A stretch of 64,000 nucleotides of DNA from Ochotona curzoniae (taxonomy: Eukaryota > Chordata > Mammalia > Lagomorpha > Ochotonidae), in the NCBI RefSeq assembly GCF_017591425.1, contig NW_024466512.1, forward strand, positions 19,769,501 through 19,833,500, in the 5' to 3' direction. The translations under genes and the position numbers were made by a program. Below the pieces are notes generated by a model. It searched no databases, was not told the origin of the DNA, and was given only the letters and a program-made list of their open reading frames with translations. Of this stretch, positions 23,786 through 35,237 are shown piece by piece. Numbering within the stretch: the stretch's first letter is position 1; every line of letters starts with the position of its first letter.

Positions 23786-23897
23786 GGCTGCCCCCTTAGT
23801 CTCTCCTGGTTTTTGTAACAGTTGTATCACAGAATTATTGTCACTACTAGGTAAGAGGACTTAAAAAAAATGGAAACAGAAAAATACAACAAAGTTT

Positions 23898-24215
23898 GGG
23901 CCTGGCAGGATACCCGAGGAGCTAAATCCTTACTTTACATGATCTAGGACACTGGTTCGTATGCTGGTTGCTTCACTTCACACCCAGGTCCCGGCTTGTG
24001 GCCTAAAAAGGCAATGGAGGAGCCCAGAGCCATTCTTCATTTGGAGACCCAGATTAAGCTCTTGGCTCCTGGCTTCAGATTGGCTCAGTTCCAGTCATGG
24101 TGGCCACTTGGGGAGTAAACCACCAGAGGATGGAGGATCTTTCTCTCTGTCTCTCCTTCTCTCTGCAAATCTGACATTCCAATAAAGATAAATAAATCTT
24201 AAAAAAAAAAAAAAA
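23898..24215 (+). mobile_element. C-SINE
   Basis: 'gggcctggcaggatacccga' to a perfect-looking A tail. Confidence 0.9.
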
Positions 24216-24217
24216 GA

Positions 24218-24525
24218 TAGGCCCAGTACAATAGCCTTGCACATAACAGGATCCCATATGGGTGCTGCTTCTTGTCCCGGCAGCCCTGCTTCCCACCCAG
24301 CTCCCTGCTTGGGGAAAGCAGTCAAGGAGGGCCCAAAGCTTTGGGACCCTGCACCCACATGGTAGACCCAAAAGAGGCTTTGGGATCTTGGCTTCAAATT
24401 GGTATAGTTCTAACCATGTGGCCAATGAGGGAGTGAATCCACAAACGGAAGATCTTCCTCTCTGTTTCTCCTCCTCTCTGTGCATCTGACTCTTCAATAA
24501 AAACAAAATAAATCATTTTTTTAAA
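24218..24525 (+). mobile_element. C-SINE, abutting the previous copy
   Basis: It starts 'ggcccagtacaatagccttg' within 3 bp of the previous A tail and lacks part of the head. Insertion into a poly(A) tail is likely. Confidence 0.9.
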
Positions 24526-24673
24526 AAAAGACAAGTTTATTTTGGCATAAAAAGATTTTTTTTAATCCTTGCCTAGGTCTCTTATATTAGGCATTTTCCA
24601 CAAACTTCTGAATACCTTTCATATCTTTCTCCTTTCTTCATTTGGAAATGCACTCTATTTACTGTCTGGTTAG

Positions 24674-24790
24674 TGTCGAAACATGTGTGTGAGTGTGTAT
24701 GTGTGAGCATGTGTGTATGTACACATACTTATATGTGAATGTACATGTGAGGGTGTGTCTTGTTGTATGAACACACACATGTGTATCTGA
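24674..24790 (+). repeat. Imperfect TG-rich tract
   Basis: TG/TATG-rich sequence with interruptions, such as 'gtgtgtgagtgtgtatgtgt'. Confidence 0.8.
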
Positions 24791-25631
24791 GCGTGTGGGG
24801 AGTGTTTGCATGCAAGCACATACAAACAGAGGTTTGCACATATCAGAGGTTGTGGATGAACTTGTTCTAACAGACTGAAAGTACTCTGAGGGCCTGGATT
24901 GTGTCATGGTATTCCACAAGCTCACAGAATCCAGCCCAGAGACTTTCAGCTCACAAATTCTTGTTTTAAAAAATGAATGAAAGAAAAGGTTAGTAAAATA
25001 AAATACAGTGCCTTTCTCCTTGTCTGTTTCTAACTTAGACAGTAAATGTACTAGCTACTTCTTTAAATGCTACCGTGTAGGTTAGCTGGAATTAGCAAAC
25101 TCCTTTGTACGAGTCCTTTGTGGTATAAACACACTTTACTGTCCTTGTGGAGTTATATTTTTAGAAAGGAATTTTTCAGGTACTTTAAAAAAGCAACCTG
25201 TAATTATGACCATCATTCGCCTGAAAGAGAAATGGTATCATTCAGAAAAGTGCAAATTGCATTTTGGACATTTTTTTCTGTTTTAAAAAAACAGAAAAAG
25301 GAAACAAGTCACCTGACTTAACCTCTTTCTTTGTTTGTTTCAAAACAGAAATCTAAAAATATCTTCCCTCCTAAGTTGTCTCTCTGTGTCACAAGGAGTT
25401 ATTACACACAGTCCCATCCTCTCCCATCCCTAGTAACTTCTGCTAAAATGAATCAGAAGCATTTGGTCATGTTGCCAGAGGGCTTAAAATATCCAATACC
25501 CAGGAGGCTACACAATAAGAATTGCACATTCTTACAAGTGTATTCAAATAACAATAATATTCAAGTTCTTGAATGCTCAGCACAGATTTATTTCATTCAG
25601 TCACTAACTAAGTAAGAGTGGGGTTGGTAAA
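24791..25631. other. Unique intergenic sequence, nothing called
   Basis: Two short plus-strand ORFs (84 and 94 codons, 25067-25321 and 25331-25615) have no known domain, no splice support and ordinary AT-rich composition. Confidence 0.5.
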
Positions 25632-25930
25632 AGCCTTTGCAGGGAGGGGCTGTCTGGCCCATCCTTCGAGACTCTCATACCCCATATCAGAGAGATCATA
25701 GTGCCTGGGTTAAAATCCCAGTTCCACTCCTGAGTGTAGCTTCCTGCCAATGCACACACTCAGAAGCAGCAGGTGCTGGTTCAGGTAATTTAGGTTCCTG
25801 CCATCTAGATGGGACACTTGAACTAAATTTCCCCACTAATACCACCGCCACCACCATCCAGGCATTTGGAGAACAAACTATAGGATGGGAGCTCTCTGTC
25901 TATCTGCCTCTCAAATAAATTTTTTAAAAA
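25632..25930 (+). mobile_element. C-SINE, old copy
   Basis: 'ctgggttaaaatcccagttc' and 'gcctctcaaataaat' fix the head and tail; the middle is diverged. Confidence 0.6.
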
Positions 25931-26204
25931 TTAAAAAAAGTTCAACCTTTGTGTATTCCTCTGTTCTCTATACTTATACTTTGTCACATTCGTTCCGTCT
26001 TCGTTTCATAAGACAAAATGCTGGATGTGACAGTTTTAATCATTGGTTCAACAGTATCTGTCCACTACTAACCAGCTCTTGCAACTGGATGGTAACTTAC
26101 TTCTCTACACTTTGTGACCTCCACTATTAAAAGTCACTCCACTATTAAAAGGTGGTTCCAGAGACATGCAACAATTCAGAATGACTTAGAAAAGATGGTA
26201 ACTG

Positions 26205-26522
26205 GGGGATCCAGCACAATAGCTCATTTGGCTATCCATCTCCAAGTACCAGCATCCCAAATGAGTATCAGTTCATGTCCCTGCTGCTCCATGTCTCTAC
26301 CAGCTCTCTGCTTGTGGCCTGGAAAAGTAGTGAAGGATAGCCCAAGGCCTTGGGACCCTGAACCTGCTCAGGAGACCTGGAAGAAGCTCCTGCCTCCTGG
26401 CTTCTGATCAGCTCAGCTCCTGGCTATTGCAGCCATGTGGGGAGTGAATCAATGAATGGAAGATCTTCATCTCTCCTTCTATCCATAAATCTGCCTTCCC
26501 AATAAAAAGTAAATAAATCCAA
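26205..26522 (+). mobile_element. C-SINE
   Basis: 'ggatccagcacaatagctca' to 'cccaataaaaagtaaataaa'. Confidence 0.9.
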
Positions 26523-26539
26523 AAAGAAAATGAGATAAC

Positions 26540-26665
26540 TGGCATTTGGGGAGTGAACCAGAGCTAGATCTCTCTCCATATATACACACATACACACACA
26601 CACATATATACATACATACATATACACATATACACAAATACACAAAAGTATATACAGACATATTT
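26540..26665 (+). repeat. C-SINE tail fragment extended by a (CATA)n/(CA)n tract
   Basis: 'gcatttggggagtgaaccag' is the C-SINE 3' part; it then passes into about 90 bp of 'acacacatatatacatacat' repeats. Confidence 0.8.
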
Positions 26666-26704
26666 GTTTTAAATAAAATGACAAGTGCTTTAAATACATA
26701 TGGT

Positions 26705-26998
26705 CATATATTTGAGAGATAGAGTTACAGAAAGAAAGAGACAGAGAGAGATCAGCCATACATGGTTCATTCTCCAAATGACTGCAGTGGTCAGGGCTAG
26801 GCTAGATGAAAGCCAGGAATCAGAGTTTCCCATGTGAGTACAGAGGCTCAAGCACTTGGACCATTTTCTACAGCTTTCCCAGGTGCATCAGCGGGGAATT
26901 AGATCAAAAGTGAAGTAGCTGGGACACAAACTGCCATGAATATGGGATGTAGGCATCTCAAAAAGTTTCCTAACCCACTGCACCACAACACTGCACCA
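26705..26998 (-). mobile_element. C-SINE, old copy
   Basis: 'agatagagttacagaaagaa' to 'ccactgcaccacaacactgc'. Confidence 0.75.
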
Positions 26999-27023
26999 AA
27001 AAAATAAATTAAAAAAAATTTTA

Positions 27024-27135
27024 GGGCTGGCATTGTGGCCAGTTGGGGAGTAAATCATGGGATGGAAGATCTTCCGATCTCCCCTCCTCTTTGTATATCT
27101 TACTTTGCAATAAAAATAACTAAATCTTTAAAAAT
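27024..27135 (+). mobile_element. C-SINE reduced to head plus tail
   Basis: The first 18 bases of the head ('gggctggcattgtggcc') are joined to 'agttggggagtaaatcatgg' of the 3' third. About 200 bp are deleted, apparently at the two GTGGCC boxes of the element. Confidence 0.85.
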
Positions 27136-27226
27136 TTTTTAAAGGATAAATCTGTCAACCTTTATGAAGAACTTTATTCCCACTGGAAGAAATTCTTGGG
27201 GTAACACTTAACAATTTTTGCTATCG

Positions 27227-27540
27227 GGGCCAGTGCAATGGCTCTACTGGCTAATTTTCCACCTCCAGGCACAGCATCCTATATGGGCACCAGTCATGTC
27301 CCAGCTGCTCTGCTTCCCATCCAACTCCCTGCTTGTGGCCTTTGAAAGCAGTAGAGGATAGCCCAAAACCTTAGGACACTGTGCCCACATGAGAGACCTG
27401 GAAGAAGTTCCTAGATCCGTGGTTTCAGATCAGCTCAGCCTGTTGCTGCCACTTGGTGAGTGAACCAGAGGATGGAAGATTTTTTTCTCTGTCTCTTTTC
27501 TCTGTAAATCTGCCTTTCCAGCAAAAATAAACAAATCTTT
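27227..27540 (+). mobile_element. C-SINE
   Basis: 'ggggccagtgcaatggctct' to 'ccagcaaaaataaacaaatc', followed by a (GA)n tail. Confidence 0.9.
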
Positions 27541-27568
27541 GAGAGAGAGAGAAAGATTTGCCTAACAA

Positions 27569-27890
27569 GGGACCAGTGCCATGATTCAGTGGGCTAATCA
27601 TCTACCTCCAAGCACCAACATCCCATATGGGCACCAGTCTGTGTCCTGAATGACCTACTTCCAATCCAGTTCTCTAATTGTGGCCTGGGAGAGCAGCAGA
27701 GGATGGCCCAAGAGCTTGGGACTATGTACTCACATAGGAGACCCAGAAGAAGCTCTTAGCTCCTGGCTTTGGATCAGCTCAGCTCTGGCCTTTGCGGCCA
27801 CTTGGGAAATGAATTAGCAGATGGGAGATCTTTCCCTCTCTGTCTCTCCCTCTCTCTGTAAATTTGACTTCCCATTAAAAATTAGTAGAT
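27569..27890 (+). mobile_element. C-SINE
   Basis: 'gggaccagtgccatgattca' to 'cccattaaaaattagtagat'. Its A-rich tail seeded the adjacent GGAA microsatellite. Confidence 0.88.
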
Positions 27891-27892
27891 GA

Positions 27893-28020
27893 AAGAAGGA
27901 AGGAAGGAAGAAAGGAAGGAAGGAAGGAAGGAAGGAAGGAAGGAAGGAAGGAAGGAAGGAAGGAAGGAAGGAAAGAAGGAAAGAAAGAAGGAAAGAAAGA
28001 AGGAAAGAAAGAAAAAGAAA
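27893..28020 (+). repeat. (GGAA)n microsatellite
   Basis: About 125 bp of GGAA units with a few AAAG interruptions, denser in AAAG toward the right end. It is purine-only on the plus strand. Confidence 0.97.
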
Positions 28021-28197
28021 TTTTACCTAACAGGTGGAGAAAAAAAAAAACAACACTTCTAGAGTGAAGCATTATCTATATTCCAAAAGAAATTCTCAAG
28101 TTTCTACTGTAAGCAATAATTTTCAAAGTACTTATTGCTATTTTATATTCTCTCTGCTTCATCTTCCAATCTCCAAAACCTACCACCTCTTTTTAAA

Positions 28198-28495
28198 AGT
28201 TTTAGTTGTTAAATGATTTGTAAGACAGAGAGACAGGGGAGATTTTCAATCTGCTAGTTCACTCCCCAAATGCCTGCCACAAGTCTGAAGTAGGCTGTGA
28301 TGAAGCAGGAGCCCAGAACTCAAGCCAGGTCTGCCACATGGGTGGCAGGAACCCAAGTTATTGAACTGTCAGCTGCTGCCACACCCAGGGTGTGTATTAG
28401 CAGGAAACTGGGCTGGAAGTAGACTTAAACCTGGCACTCCAATAGCAGATGTAGGCCTCCCAGTGGCCTCTAAACCACCAGGCTATGCACTGGAT
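28198..28495 (-). mobile_element. C-SINE, old copy
   Basis: 'gacagagagacaggggagat' to 'aaaccaccaggctatgcact'. Confidence 0.75.
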
Positions 28496-28859
28496 GCATA
28501 GTTCAAGTTTTAAATAAGAATATTCAGTTATTGTACATTTTTTATTTCACAAAGCTTTCACAGCAGTAACAAGCCATGGATTGAAGCTTATTACATTAAA
28601 CCATTAACACAATCATGAGATACTGCCTGTTTGCATTGGAAATTACAATCTCTTTTATGTCTGCAGCTCATGTTTCATATTGCTCAAGGAAGAAATTAAC
28701 TAACATAGATTCCTGTCAAAGACAAATATATTATTGCATTATATATAAACGTCAGCTTCTGAACATGGTCATGTACAGCCCCCCCAAAAAAAATTATTAC
28801 AGAGGGTTCAGTTGAATACAGCATATGGTTAATTTTAGATCGCTCTTTAGAACTGTATC
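28496..28859. other. Unique AT-rich sequence, nothing seen
   Basis: No repeat, exon or RNA recognised. Confidence 0.5.
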
Positions 28860-29040
28860 TTTTATTTGTTCATTCACTGATTCCTTCAACTGATAGTCAT
28901 CTGTTTTCCACTACACACCAGGTTATGGTCTAGGTACTGAGGAATCAGTTAAAATCAAAAAGACAAAAAAACCTCACATTCTCTTGGAATTTATATTCTA
29001 GATCATTAAGGAGGATTTAGACAGATCATAAAACAAAGCT
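28860..29040 (+). mobile_element. L2 LINE 3' end
   Basis: 'tttgttcattcactgattcc', 'tggtctaggtactgagg' and 'ttggaatttatattctaga' match the L2 3' end (ttcattcattcaaca ... gttctaggcgctgggg ... gagcttacattcta). Confidence 0.65.
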
Positions 29041-29047
29041 ATTATTT

Positions 29048-29225
29048 TCTAACCCAGTAATTCTCAGCTGGTGGTGATTTCACCACCACTAACACCACTC
29101 CTGGGTAAATTCCACCACTCCTGGGGACTTTAATTGGTTGCCACAAGAGAGGGGATGCTACTGGCATCAGGGGGCCAGAGGCCAGCAAGGCTGTTAAACC
29201 TCGGAGAGTGCAAAGGACAGTCTGA
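29048..29225 (+). mobile_element. MER5A (hAT-Charlie nonautonomous DNA transposon)
   Basis: 'cagtaattctcagctggtgg' (5' end), 'ggttgccacaagagagggga', 'tgctactggcatcagggggc' and 'agaggccagcaaggctgtta' follow the MER5A consensus order. The right terminal repeat is missing. Confidence 0.8.
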
Positions 29226-30004
29226 GAGGTGACCCAGCTGAGCCTGAAAATCCCTGAGCAGAACCTTGATGTTAGAGGATGAAGATGTTGTCACCCTTGT
29301 GGGGTGACAGTGACTGGAATAAGATGTAAGCAGAGGACTGCTTGTGAGTGAGTTACATGACAATTCTCTCTGCACTTGTGCCCTGTGCGCTGGGTTATAT
29401 ATATATATATATACAGTTGTGACATAGAGCATCTCCAGCCTTCGAAATCCTTTGCATCAAGAGGTGGAGATTTATGTCCCTTCTTCTTGTATCTTGGATC
29501 CATGTAATCACTAAAACACAAGTGATATTGTGCCAATTTCCAGACCTCAGTCTTAAGAATTTAAGTTTTTCCTGCCTGTCCCTTGCAACACTCATTCCTG
29601 TACCCAACAGCAGGTTTCGAGAGAATCCACACAATCCAGAGTCCCATGCGGATACACCTGTGCCTTCCACCCTGGTTGAACTCCCAGCTATAGTCAACAG
29701 CAACTTGCCAGCCTTGTAGGTGAGCAGAGCTGACACCAACCCTCATCAAGCTACTTCAGCTGACACCATAGGGAGAAGAGACAAGCCTTCCTCTTTGCAA
29801 CATCCCCAGATTGCTAACTCATGAACTGCGTGGATGACTGCTTTTAACTTGACCACTAGGTTTTAGGGGAGATTCATAAGCAGCAATCCATAGCTGTAAT
29901 TTTATGTTCAGACTTTACTATAAAAAGGAATACCACAGCCATGTAACTTCAAAAACCTGTTAGCTAAAAAAAAGTTTCCAAAATTTCTCTTACTATAGAA
30001 TTTT
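29226..30004. other. Unique intergenic sequence with a (TA)n run
   Basis: A (TA)8-9 run lies at 29396-29413. Overlapping ORFs on both strands (60-114 codons, 29395-29749) show no domain. No repeat recognised. Confidence 0.5.
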
Positions 30005-30250
30005 TTAAAATATATTTTTCTTGTTTTAATTGATATAATGATTATGCACATTTCATCAGGTACAATGTGATATTTCAGTGTCTCTGTGCAGCATGCAATG
30101 ATCACATCAAGGTAATTGGTGCCTCCATCACCTCAGACATTCATCATTTTTTGTGTGTTGAGAATATTCAAAATCATCTCCATTAGCTATTTTGAAATAC
30201 ATAATTAGGTGTCAGCCATAGTTATTGTACTGTGCTAAAAACACTGGAAG
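30005..30250 (+). mobile_element. L1 (L1MA-like) 3' UTR fragment
   Basis: 'gatataatgattatgcacat', 'tgcaatgatcacatcaaggt', 'ccatcacctcagacattcat' and 'agctattttgaaatacataa' match the L1M/L1P 3' UTR in unbroken order. Confidence 0.85.
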
Positions 30251-30559
30251 TAACTCCTCCAATCCACAGCTGCAGAACTTTTAATGGACTAATATGGCTT
30301 GTATTTCTCCATAAGAGTACCGGTTGTTTCGCAAACACTTTCAACACCACAGACCCTATTATTATAAAGTGTTGTCTAGTAAGACTGGCATTTAGTGGGC
30401 CAGACTTTAAATCAGATTAACTATTCAATAATCAGTAACAGAAATTCTAACCTTTCAAACTGTATTGTTAAAAGTAGGATAATTTTATTTTTTAAAATCC
30501 ACATGAATGCAGCTAATTCTGACAGTAAAATAAAAAAGACTAGAGTGGTCTAGTGAATT
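30251..30559. other. Unique sequence, nothing seen
   Basis: AT-rich, no recognisable element. Confidence 0.5.
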
Positions 30560-30885
30560 TTTAAAACAATTTATTTTTTAAAAGCAGACTTACAAAGAGA
30601 GGAGAAACATTAGGAGAGAAAGAGAGAGATCATCCAGCTGCTGTTTCACTCTCCAAAAAGCCGTAACAGCCAAGACTAGACCAGGACAAAGCCAGGAGCC
30701 AGGAGCTGCTTCTGGATCTCCCATATGGATGACTGGGGCCCAAGCATTTGAGCCACATTCTATTACTTTCCTAGCCATGTTAGCAGAGTTGGATAGAAAG
30801 TGGAAGAGTCAGGACCTATGCTAGCATCTATCCAAGATGTCTGTGTTACAGGTAGCAGCTTAACCTGATATGCCATAATAGTGAG
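30560..30885 (-). mobile_element. C-SINE
   Basis: 'agcagacttacaaagagagg' to 'aacctgatatgccataatag'. Confidence 0.8.
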
Positions 30886-32548
30886 CCAAAGTCCCTGAGG
30901 TCATTATCGATAGCTGCATTATTTAAAAAAATAATAATAAATTCTGTTTTTCCTTGGAAACTAGTATCAGCAACAGACTCTAGTGAAGATGGTAAATGTT
31001 ACAGAACACTTTCCATGTTTCCTTAAATTCTCACATGACCTTAAATTGAATCACAGAATATAGTTAACATACTGATACAAAGTTGTGTGTTAGTCCAGAC
31101 CTTAAAAACAGTATTAGACTAACAAATAAATTGAGAAGCTACATCCTGCTTCAGGTTTGATAGGATTAAATTGAATTGTTTTTACTACCATTATCCAAAA
31201 TCAAATGGAGATTTGGCTTCATTTTCCTAACAAAGACTGATTCCTTGTCCCCCCCCCAACACACATACAGGCCCCGCCTCCCATATCTTGGTTCAAACAC
31301 ACCCCATACAATGTGAAACAACTTTGGGACGAGGACCACAGTGCCAACACGCAGCTGGCAGAAGGCTAACAGGCTGACCTGTGTCCCAGCCACCCTGTCA
31401 TCGCTCTGTTGCAGCTTTCTCAGCATTCCACTAGAACCCAACCCCTGAAGTGCAACTCCCTGTTCAGCCTTCATTCTGCTTTAATCTTGCATCAGCAATG
31501 CCTGAATTTTCATCCAGGGCTCTCTGCCAAGTCTCGTCCACCACAACCTGCACTCCTGATTTGCTAGAAAAGTTCTTTTCTGATGAAACCTTTGTATTAG
31601 GCTGTGCTGACTCTGATCACCTCATTCCCAAACCATCAAGTCAGGATACAGTGGTCTCTAGATCCTTCTCTGGCTTGTGGAAAGACCACTTGCTCAGCCG
31701 TTGGGTATCACAACAACAACAAGCAGCCAAGGGGACCAAGGAAGATGGAAATTCAGCCCATGCTTCTTTAACCAAATGGAGTGCTTGCAAGTCTGTGTCT
31801 GCCCACAGACTTTTTCTGGATTCAACAGGAAGTAGTGGCTGTACTGGCCTGTGATATAAACCTCAATGTAGTCATTTACATACACAAGATGTTGTCTTCC
31901 TTACCTTTTTTTGTTGTCTGGGCTCTGTCCTGTTCCATGGCATTTCAGGTATGTCCTTCAAAGACAGGCATCTTGCCTAAGTAACTTTGACAATCTCTCT
32001 CCACTCTCAAGTTCCTAGCCCTGTTCTTGTGTACATAGCTCCCTATCCCTTCACTTGATGGCCTGTGTCCACCCCATCTACCACAGCACAAGTATCGGTT
32101 CTTTCTGACTCACCTCTCTTAGTGAGACCCAAATACGAAATTCAGTTTTAAAGGCCAATCTGCTGACTTCTAGAATATTATACCTTTTAAAATACTTGAA
32201 ATGTATGACTATTCCTAATGACATATTTTTCCCAGCCAAACTCTAAAATGATTCTAACATTTTACACATATTTTAGATCTTTCCTTTCCATTGAGCTTTT
32301 CATGAAAATAAATTTGGTTTTGATGAGCAATTCTGAATGGCAGTCAACCACTGAATACTCAAAAAATTCCATATTTACATGATAGAAAGTGATATGTGTT
32401 GTGGGAAAATGCTGGCATTCATTGATAAGAATGAAAGTTTTAGCAGTTCTGTCAGTAGTAAAAGTTCATCCAAATTTCCAAAGGTTTTGGCCTACCTCTC
32501 TTTCAAGACAACTTTCAGTTTATTGTCATGTAAAAGAAAATATAGTTG
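30886..32548. other. 1.6 kb without recognisable repeats or genes
   Basis: This includes a plus-strand 134-codon ORF (31450-31854) and a minus-strand 102-codon ORF (31166-31474). Neither has a known domain or exon-like boundaries. Composition is mixed, more GC-rich at 31240-32100. Ancient L2-type sequence is possible near 31440-31620 but not convincing. Confidence 0.45.
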
Positions 32549-32822
32549 GGTCTGATATGGTAGCCTAGTGGCTAAAGTCCTTGCATTGCACTCACTGGGA
32601 TCACCATGAAGTTAAATAACATGCTTCGGAATGACTAATGTGTCCCTTTTAATAGCTTGAGGAAAGCAAAGAAGGATGGCCCAAGTTTGTGAAACCCTGC
32701 CACCCACGTGGGAGAGCTGGATAAAGCTCCTAACTGCAGTCTAGCTCAGCCCTAGCTGTTTGAACCAGCAGATAGAAGATCTTTCCATCTCCCTCTCTCT
32801 CTGTAACTCTGACTTTTAAATT
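32549..32822 (+). mobile_element. C-SINE
   Basis: 'gtctgatatggtagcctagt' head, but 32602-32655 is replaced by unrelated sequence; the normal middle resumes at 'gaaagcaaagaaggatggcc'. Confidence 0.75.
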
Positions 32823-33009
32823 GTTTCTTTTTATTATTATTATTAAAGAGAAAGATTGTTTAAAAAAAAGGTAAACAAAAATATTTTTTAAAAATGGAGA
32901 TTGTACACAGCAAAAGGGAGATGTTAATGAGGGGTGCTGATAAATATCTTCATTGCTTAAATTATGGTGATGAATTCACAGATATCACACTTGTTGAACT
33001 GTATATCTT

Positions 33010-33337
33010 TTTAAATTTTATTTATTTATTTTTAAATTTTTATTGAAAAGGCGGTTATGCAGAGAGGAGAGACAGAGAGGAAGATCTTCCGTCTGATGAT
33101 TCACTCCCCAAGTGAGTGCAACGGCCGATGCTATGCCGATCTGAAGCCAGGAGCCTCTTCCGGGTCTCCCACGCGGGTGCAGGGTCCCAAAGCCTTGGGC
33201 CATCCTGGACTGCTTTCCCGGGGCACAGGCAGGGAGCTGGATGGGAAGTGGGGCAGCCAGGATTAGAACCGGCACCCATATGGGATCCTGGGTGTGCAAA
33301 GCGAGGACCCTAACCACTGCGCCACTGCGCCGGGCCC
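33010..33337 (-). mobile_element. Young C-SINE, 15-bp TSD
   Basis: Flanked by perfect tgaactgtatatctt at 32995-33009 and 33338-33352. The head 'ctgcgccactgcgccgggcc' keeps its CpGs. Confidence 0.95.
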
Positions 33338-33541
33338 TGAACTGTATATCTTAAAAATGCCCATTTTATTGTGTCAATTATATCCCAAGAAAATTCAAAA
33401 CTACATTTTAGTGATGCATCCTAATCAACTAGTGATTATAATTTTTAAGGTTACATTAATAAAACTAATAGTAATAATAATAATAAATTCAGTTAAAATA
33501 ATTCTACATTCAAAGACTTCGCAAAATGTTAAGAAATGATT

Positions 33542-33728
33542 CTTGCCCTGCGCCTGCATGGGAGATTGGGAAGAGGCTCCTGACTCCTGGTTTCAGATTG
33601 GCTCAGCTCCTGCCAGTGTGGCCATTTGGGGAGCAAACTAATGAATGGAAGATCTTTCTCTCTGTGTCTCCCTCTCTCCATACATCTGATATGCATTTCT
33701 ACTAACGATAAATAAATCTTTGCAAAAG
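33542..33728 (+). mobile_element. C-SINE, 5'-truncated
   Basis: It begins at 'ccctgcgcctgcatgggaga' and runs to 'acgataaataaatctttgca'; the first ~150 bp are absent. Confidence 0.85.
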
Positions 33729-33779
33729 GAAGGAAGAAATGTTACCGACCTCATTTTTCCCAGTCCCCAGGCTCCAGGT

Positions 33780-34440
33780 GCAAACTAATAGCAAGCCCAA
33801 AGTTCCTCCCACGTGCAAATGCAAGCCACCACTGGGGGAAATTGTCCTCTTTCTTTGTGACCTTTCCTATAACACAGGACCACTTTGATGGCTTTTATAC
33901 TTGGCATTAGCATCAATAATTACAGAGATTTGTAGAGCGTGTTGCTTCTAATTGGTGGTCACTAAATTTTACCAAGTGTAAGCCTTGAATACAACCCTGT
34001 GAGCGCTCTGCTCCGTGGGATTTTTCAGCCTCACTCGGGAGACCATCCTAATTCTGTTCTTTAGCTTTGCTTTCAAACGTTTGCTCGTTCACATAACAAC
34101 AAGGATTAAGAAATTATTAGGGGATAAAGACTGCTTTGAAGGCAAGTATTCATGCCACCAGCTCCAGACCCAATTCTGCCAAATCAACAGACAGAAAGCT
34201 TTCCTTTGCATTTCCCTCAAGCCACATGATTGAGTTTCCCAAAGGGAGTTTGCGTTCCTTTATGTTTTGATAGGATCCAGATAAACTCCTTTACAATGTG
34301 CTACACTCCTGTAAACCAGCAAGCCAAGCGATTTTCACATTACTCACCTCTTTATTGAGTTGGCCAAACAACCTAGCTCAATTACTATGATTACATGTGA
34401 AAGTGCTGTAAGGCGGCATACTGCTTCAGTGTCAACAAAA
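33780..34440. promoter_or_regulatory. Repeat-free block, candidate conserved noncoding element
   Basis: About 660 bp with no recognisable repeat between dense SINEs. It holds motif-like elements: ATGCAAG and TTTGCATTT octamer-like sites (33818, 34207), TGACCTTTC (33858), CAATAATTAC (33914), CTAATTGGTGGTC (33949) and TGATTACATG (34387). Its regulatory role is inferred only from repeat exclusion and composition. Confidence 0.35.
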
Positions 34441-34474
34441 CATTTTTATTAAAGAATGAGTTTCCTGAGGAAAA

Positions 34475-34836
34475 AAAAAGATTTATTTATTCACTTACTT
34501 ATTTACTTAGGGTCAGCATCATAGATATTGATTTAGTTGAAAGGCAGAATGACAGAGAGAAACAGAGAGAATGTGAGATTAAAAAAAAAAAAAACTTCCT
34601 TTCACTGGTTCATTCTCTAAATGGCTGCAACAGCCAGGTATAAGGTGGGTTGAAGCCCGGAGTCAGGAATTGTATTTGGAACTTCCTTCCAAGTGGCAGG
34701 GAGCTAAAGGACAAGGGCCATCTGCTGCCTTCCCAGGTGCATTAGCTGGAGACTGGACCACAAGTGGAATAGCCAGGTCTCAAACCTAGGGTCCCAATGA
34801 ATAGCTTAACCTGCTGTACCACAACGCAGGTTCCAA
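34475..34836 (-). mobile_element. C-SINE, old copy
   Basis: T-rich start with an extra 40-bp segment (34505-34545), then 'aggcagaatgacagagagaa' to 'tgctgtaccacaacgcaggt'. Confidence 0.75.
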
Positions 34837-34873
34837 AAATGTGAATTTCTACCTAGTTAAAATATTACTTGGA

Positions 34874-35190
34874 GGGCCAGTGCAATGGCTCAACCAGCTA
34901 ACCTTCAACCTGCAAGCACTGGCAACCTATATGGGTCCCAGTTCTAATCCTAGCTGCTCTACTTCCCATTCAGCTACCTGCTTATGGACTTGGAAAGCAC
35001 AGAGGACAGTCCAAAGTCTTGGAACCCATCACCTACATAGGAGACCTACAGGAAGCTTCTGGCTCCTGGCTTCAGATTAGAACAGCTATTGTGGCCATTT
35101 GGGAAGTGAATCAGCAGATGGAAGATCATTCTGTTTTCCCTGTCTGTGATTCTGCCTTTCTAATAAAACAAACTAACTAAATCTTTAAAA
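34874..35190 (+). mobile_element. C-SINE
   Basis: 'agggccagtgcaatggctca' to 'aataaaacaaactaactaaa'. Confidence 0.88.
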
Positions 35191-35237
35191 AGGATGTTAT
35201 TCATCCAGAAAATACCCTTTTAAAATTTATGCATAGG

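Noticed and set aside
24659..24925. Cys/Thr/His-rich ORF
   Set aside because: Produced by the TG-rich simple repeat.
27875..28072. Phe/Pro/Ser repeat protein on the minus strand
   Set aside because: This is the translation of the GGAA microsatellite.
31450..31854. 134-codon plus-strand ORF
   Set aside because: No known domain, no exon boundaries, and no support from neighbours. It is kept as an unassigned region, not a gene.
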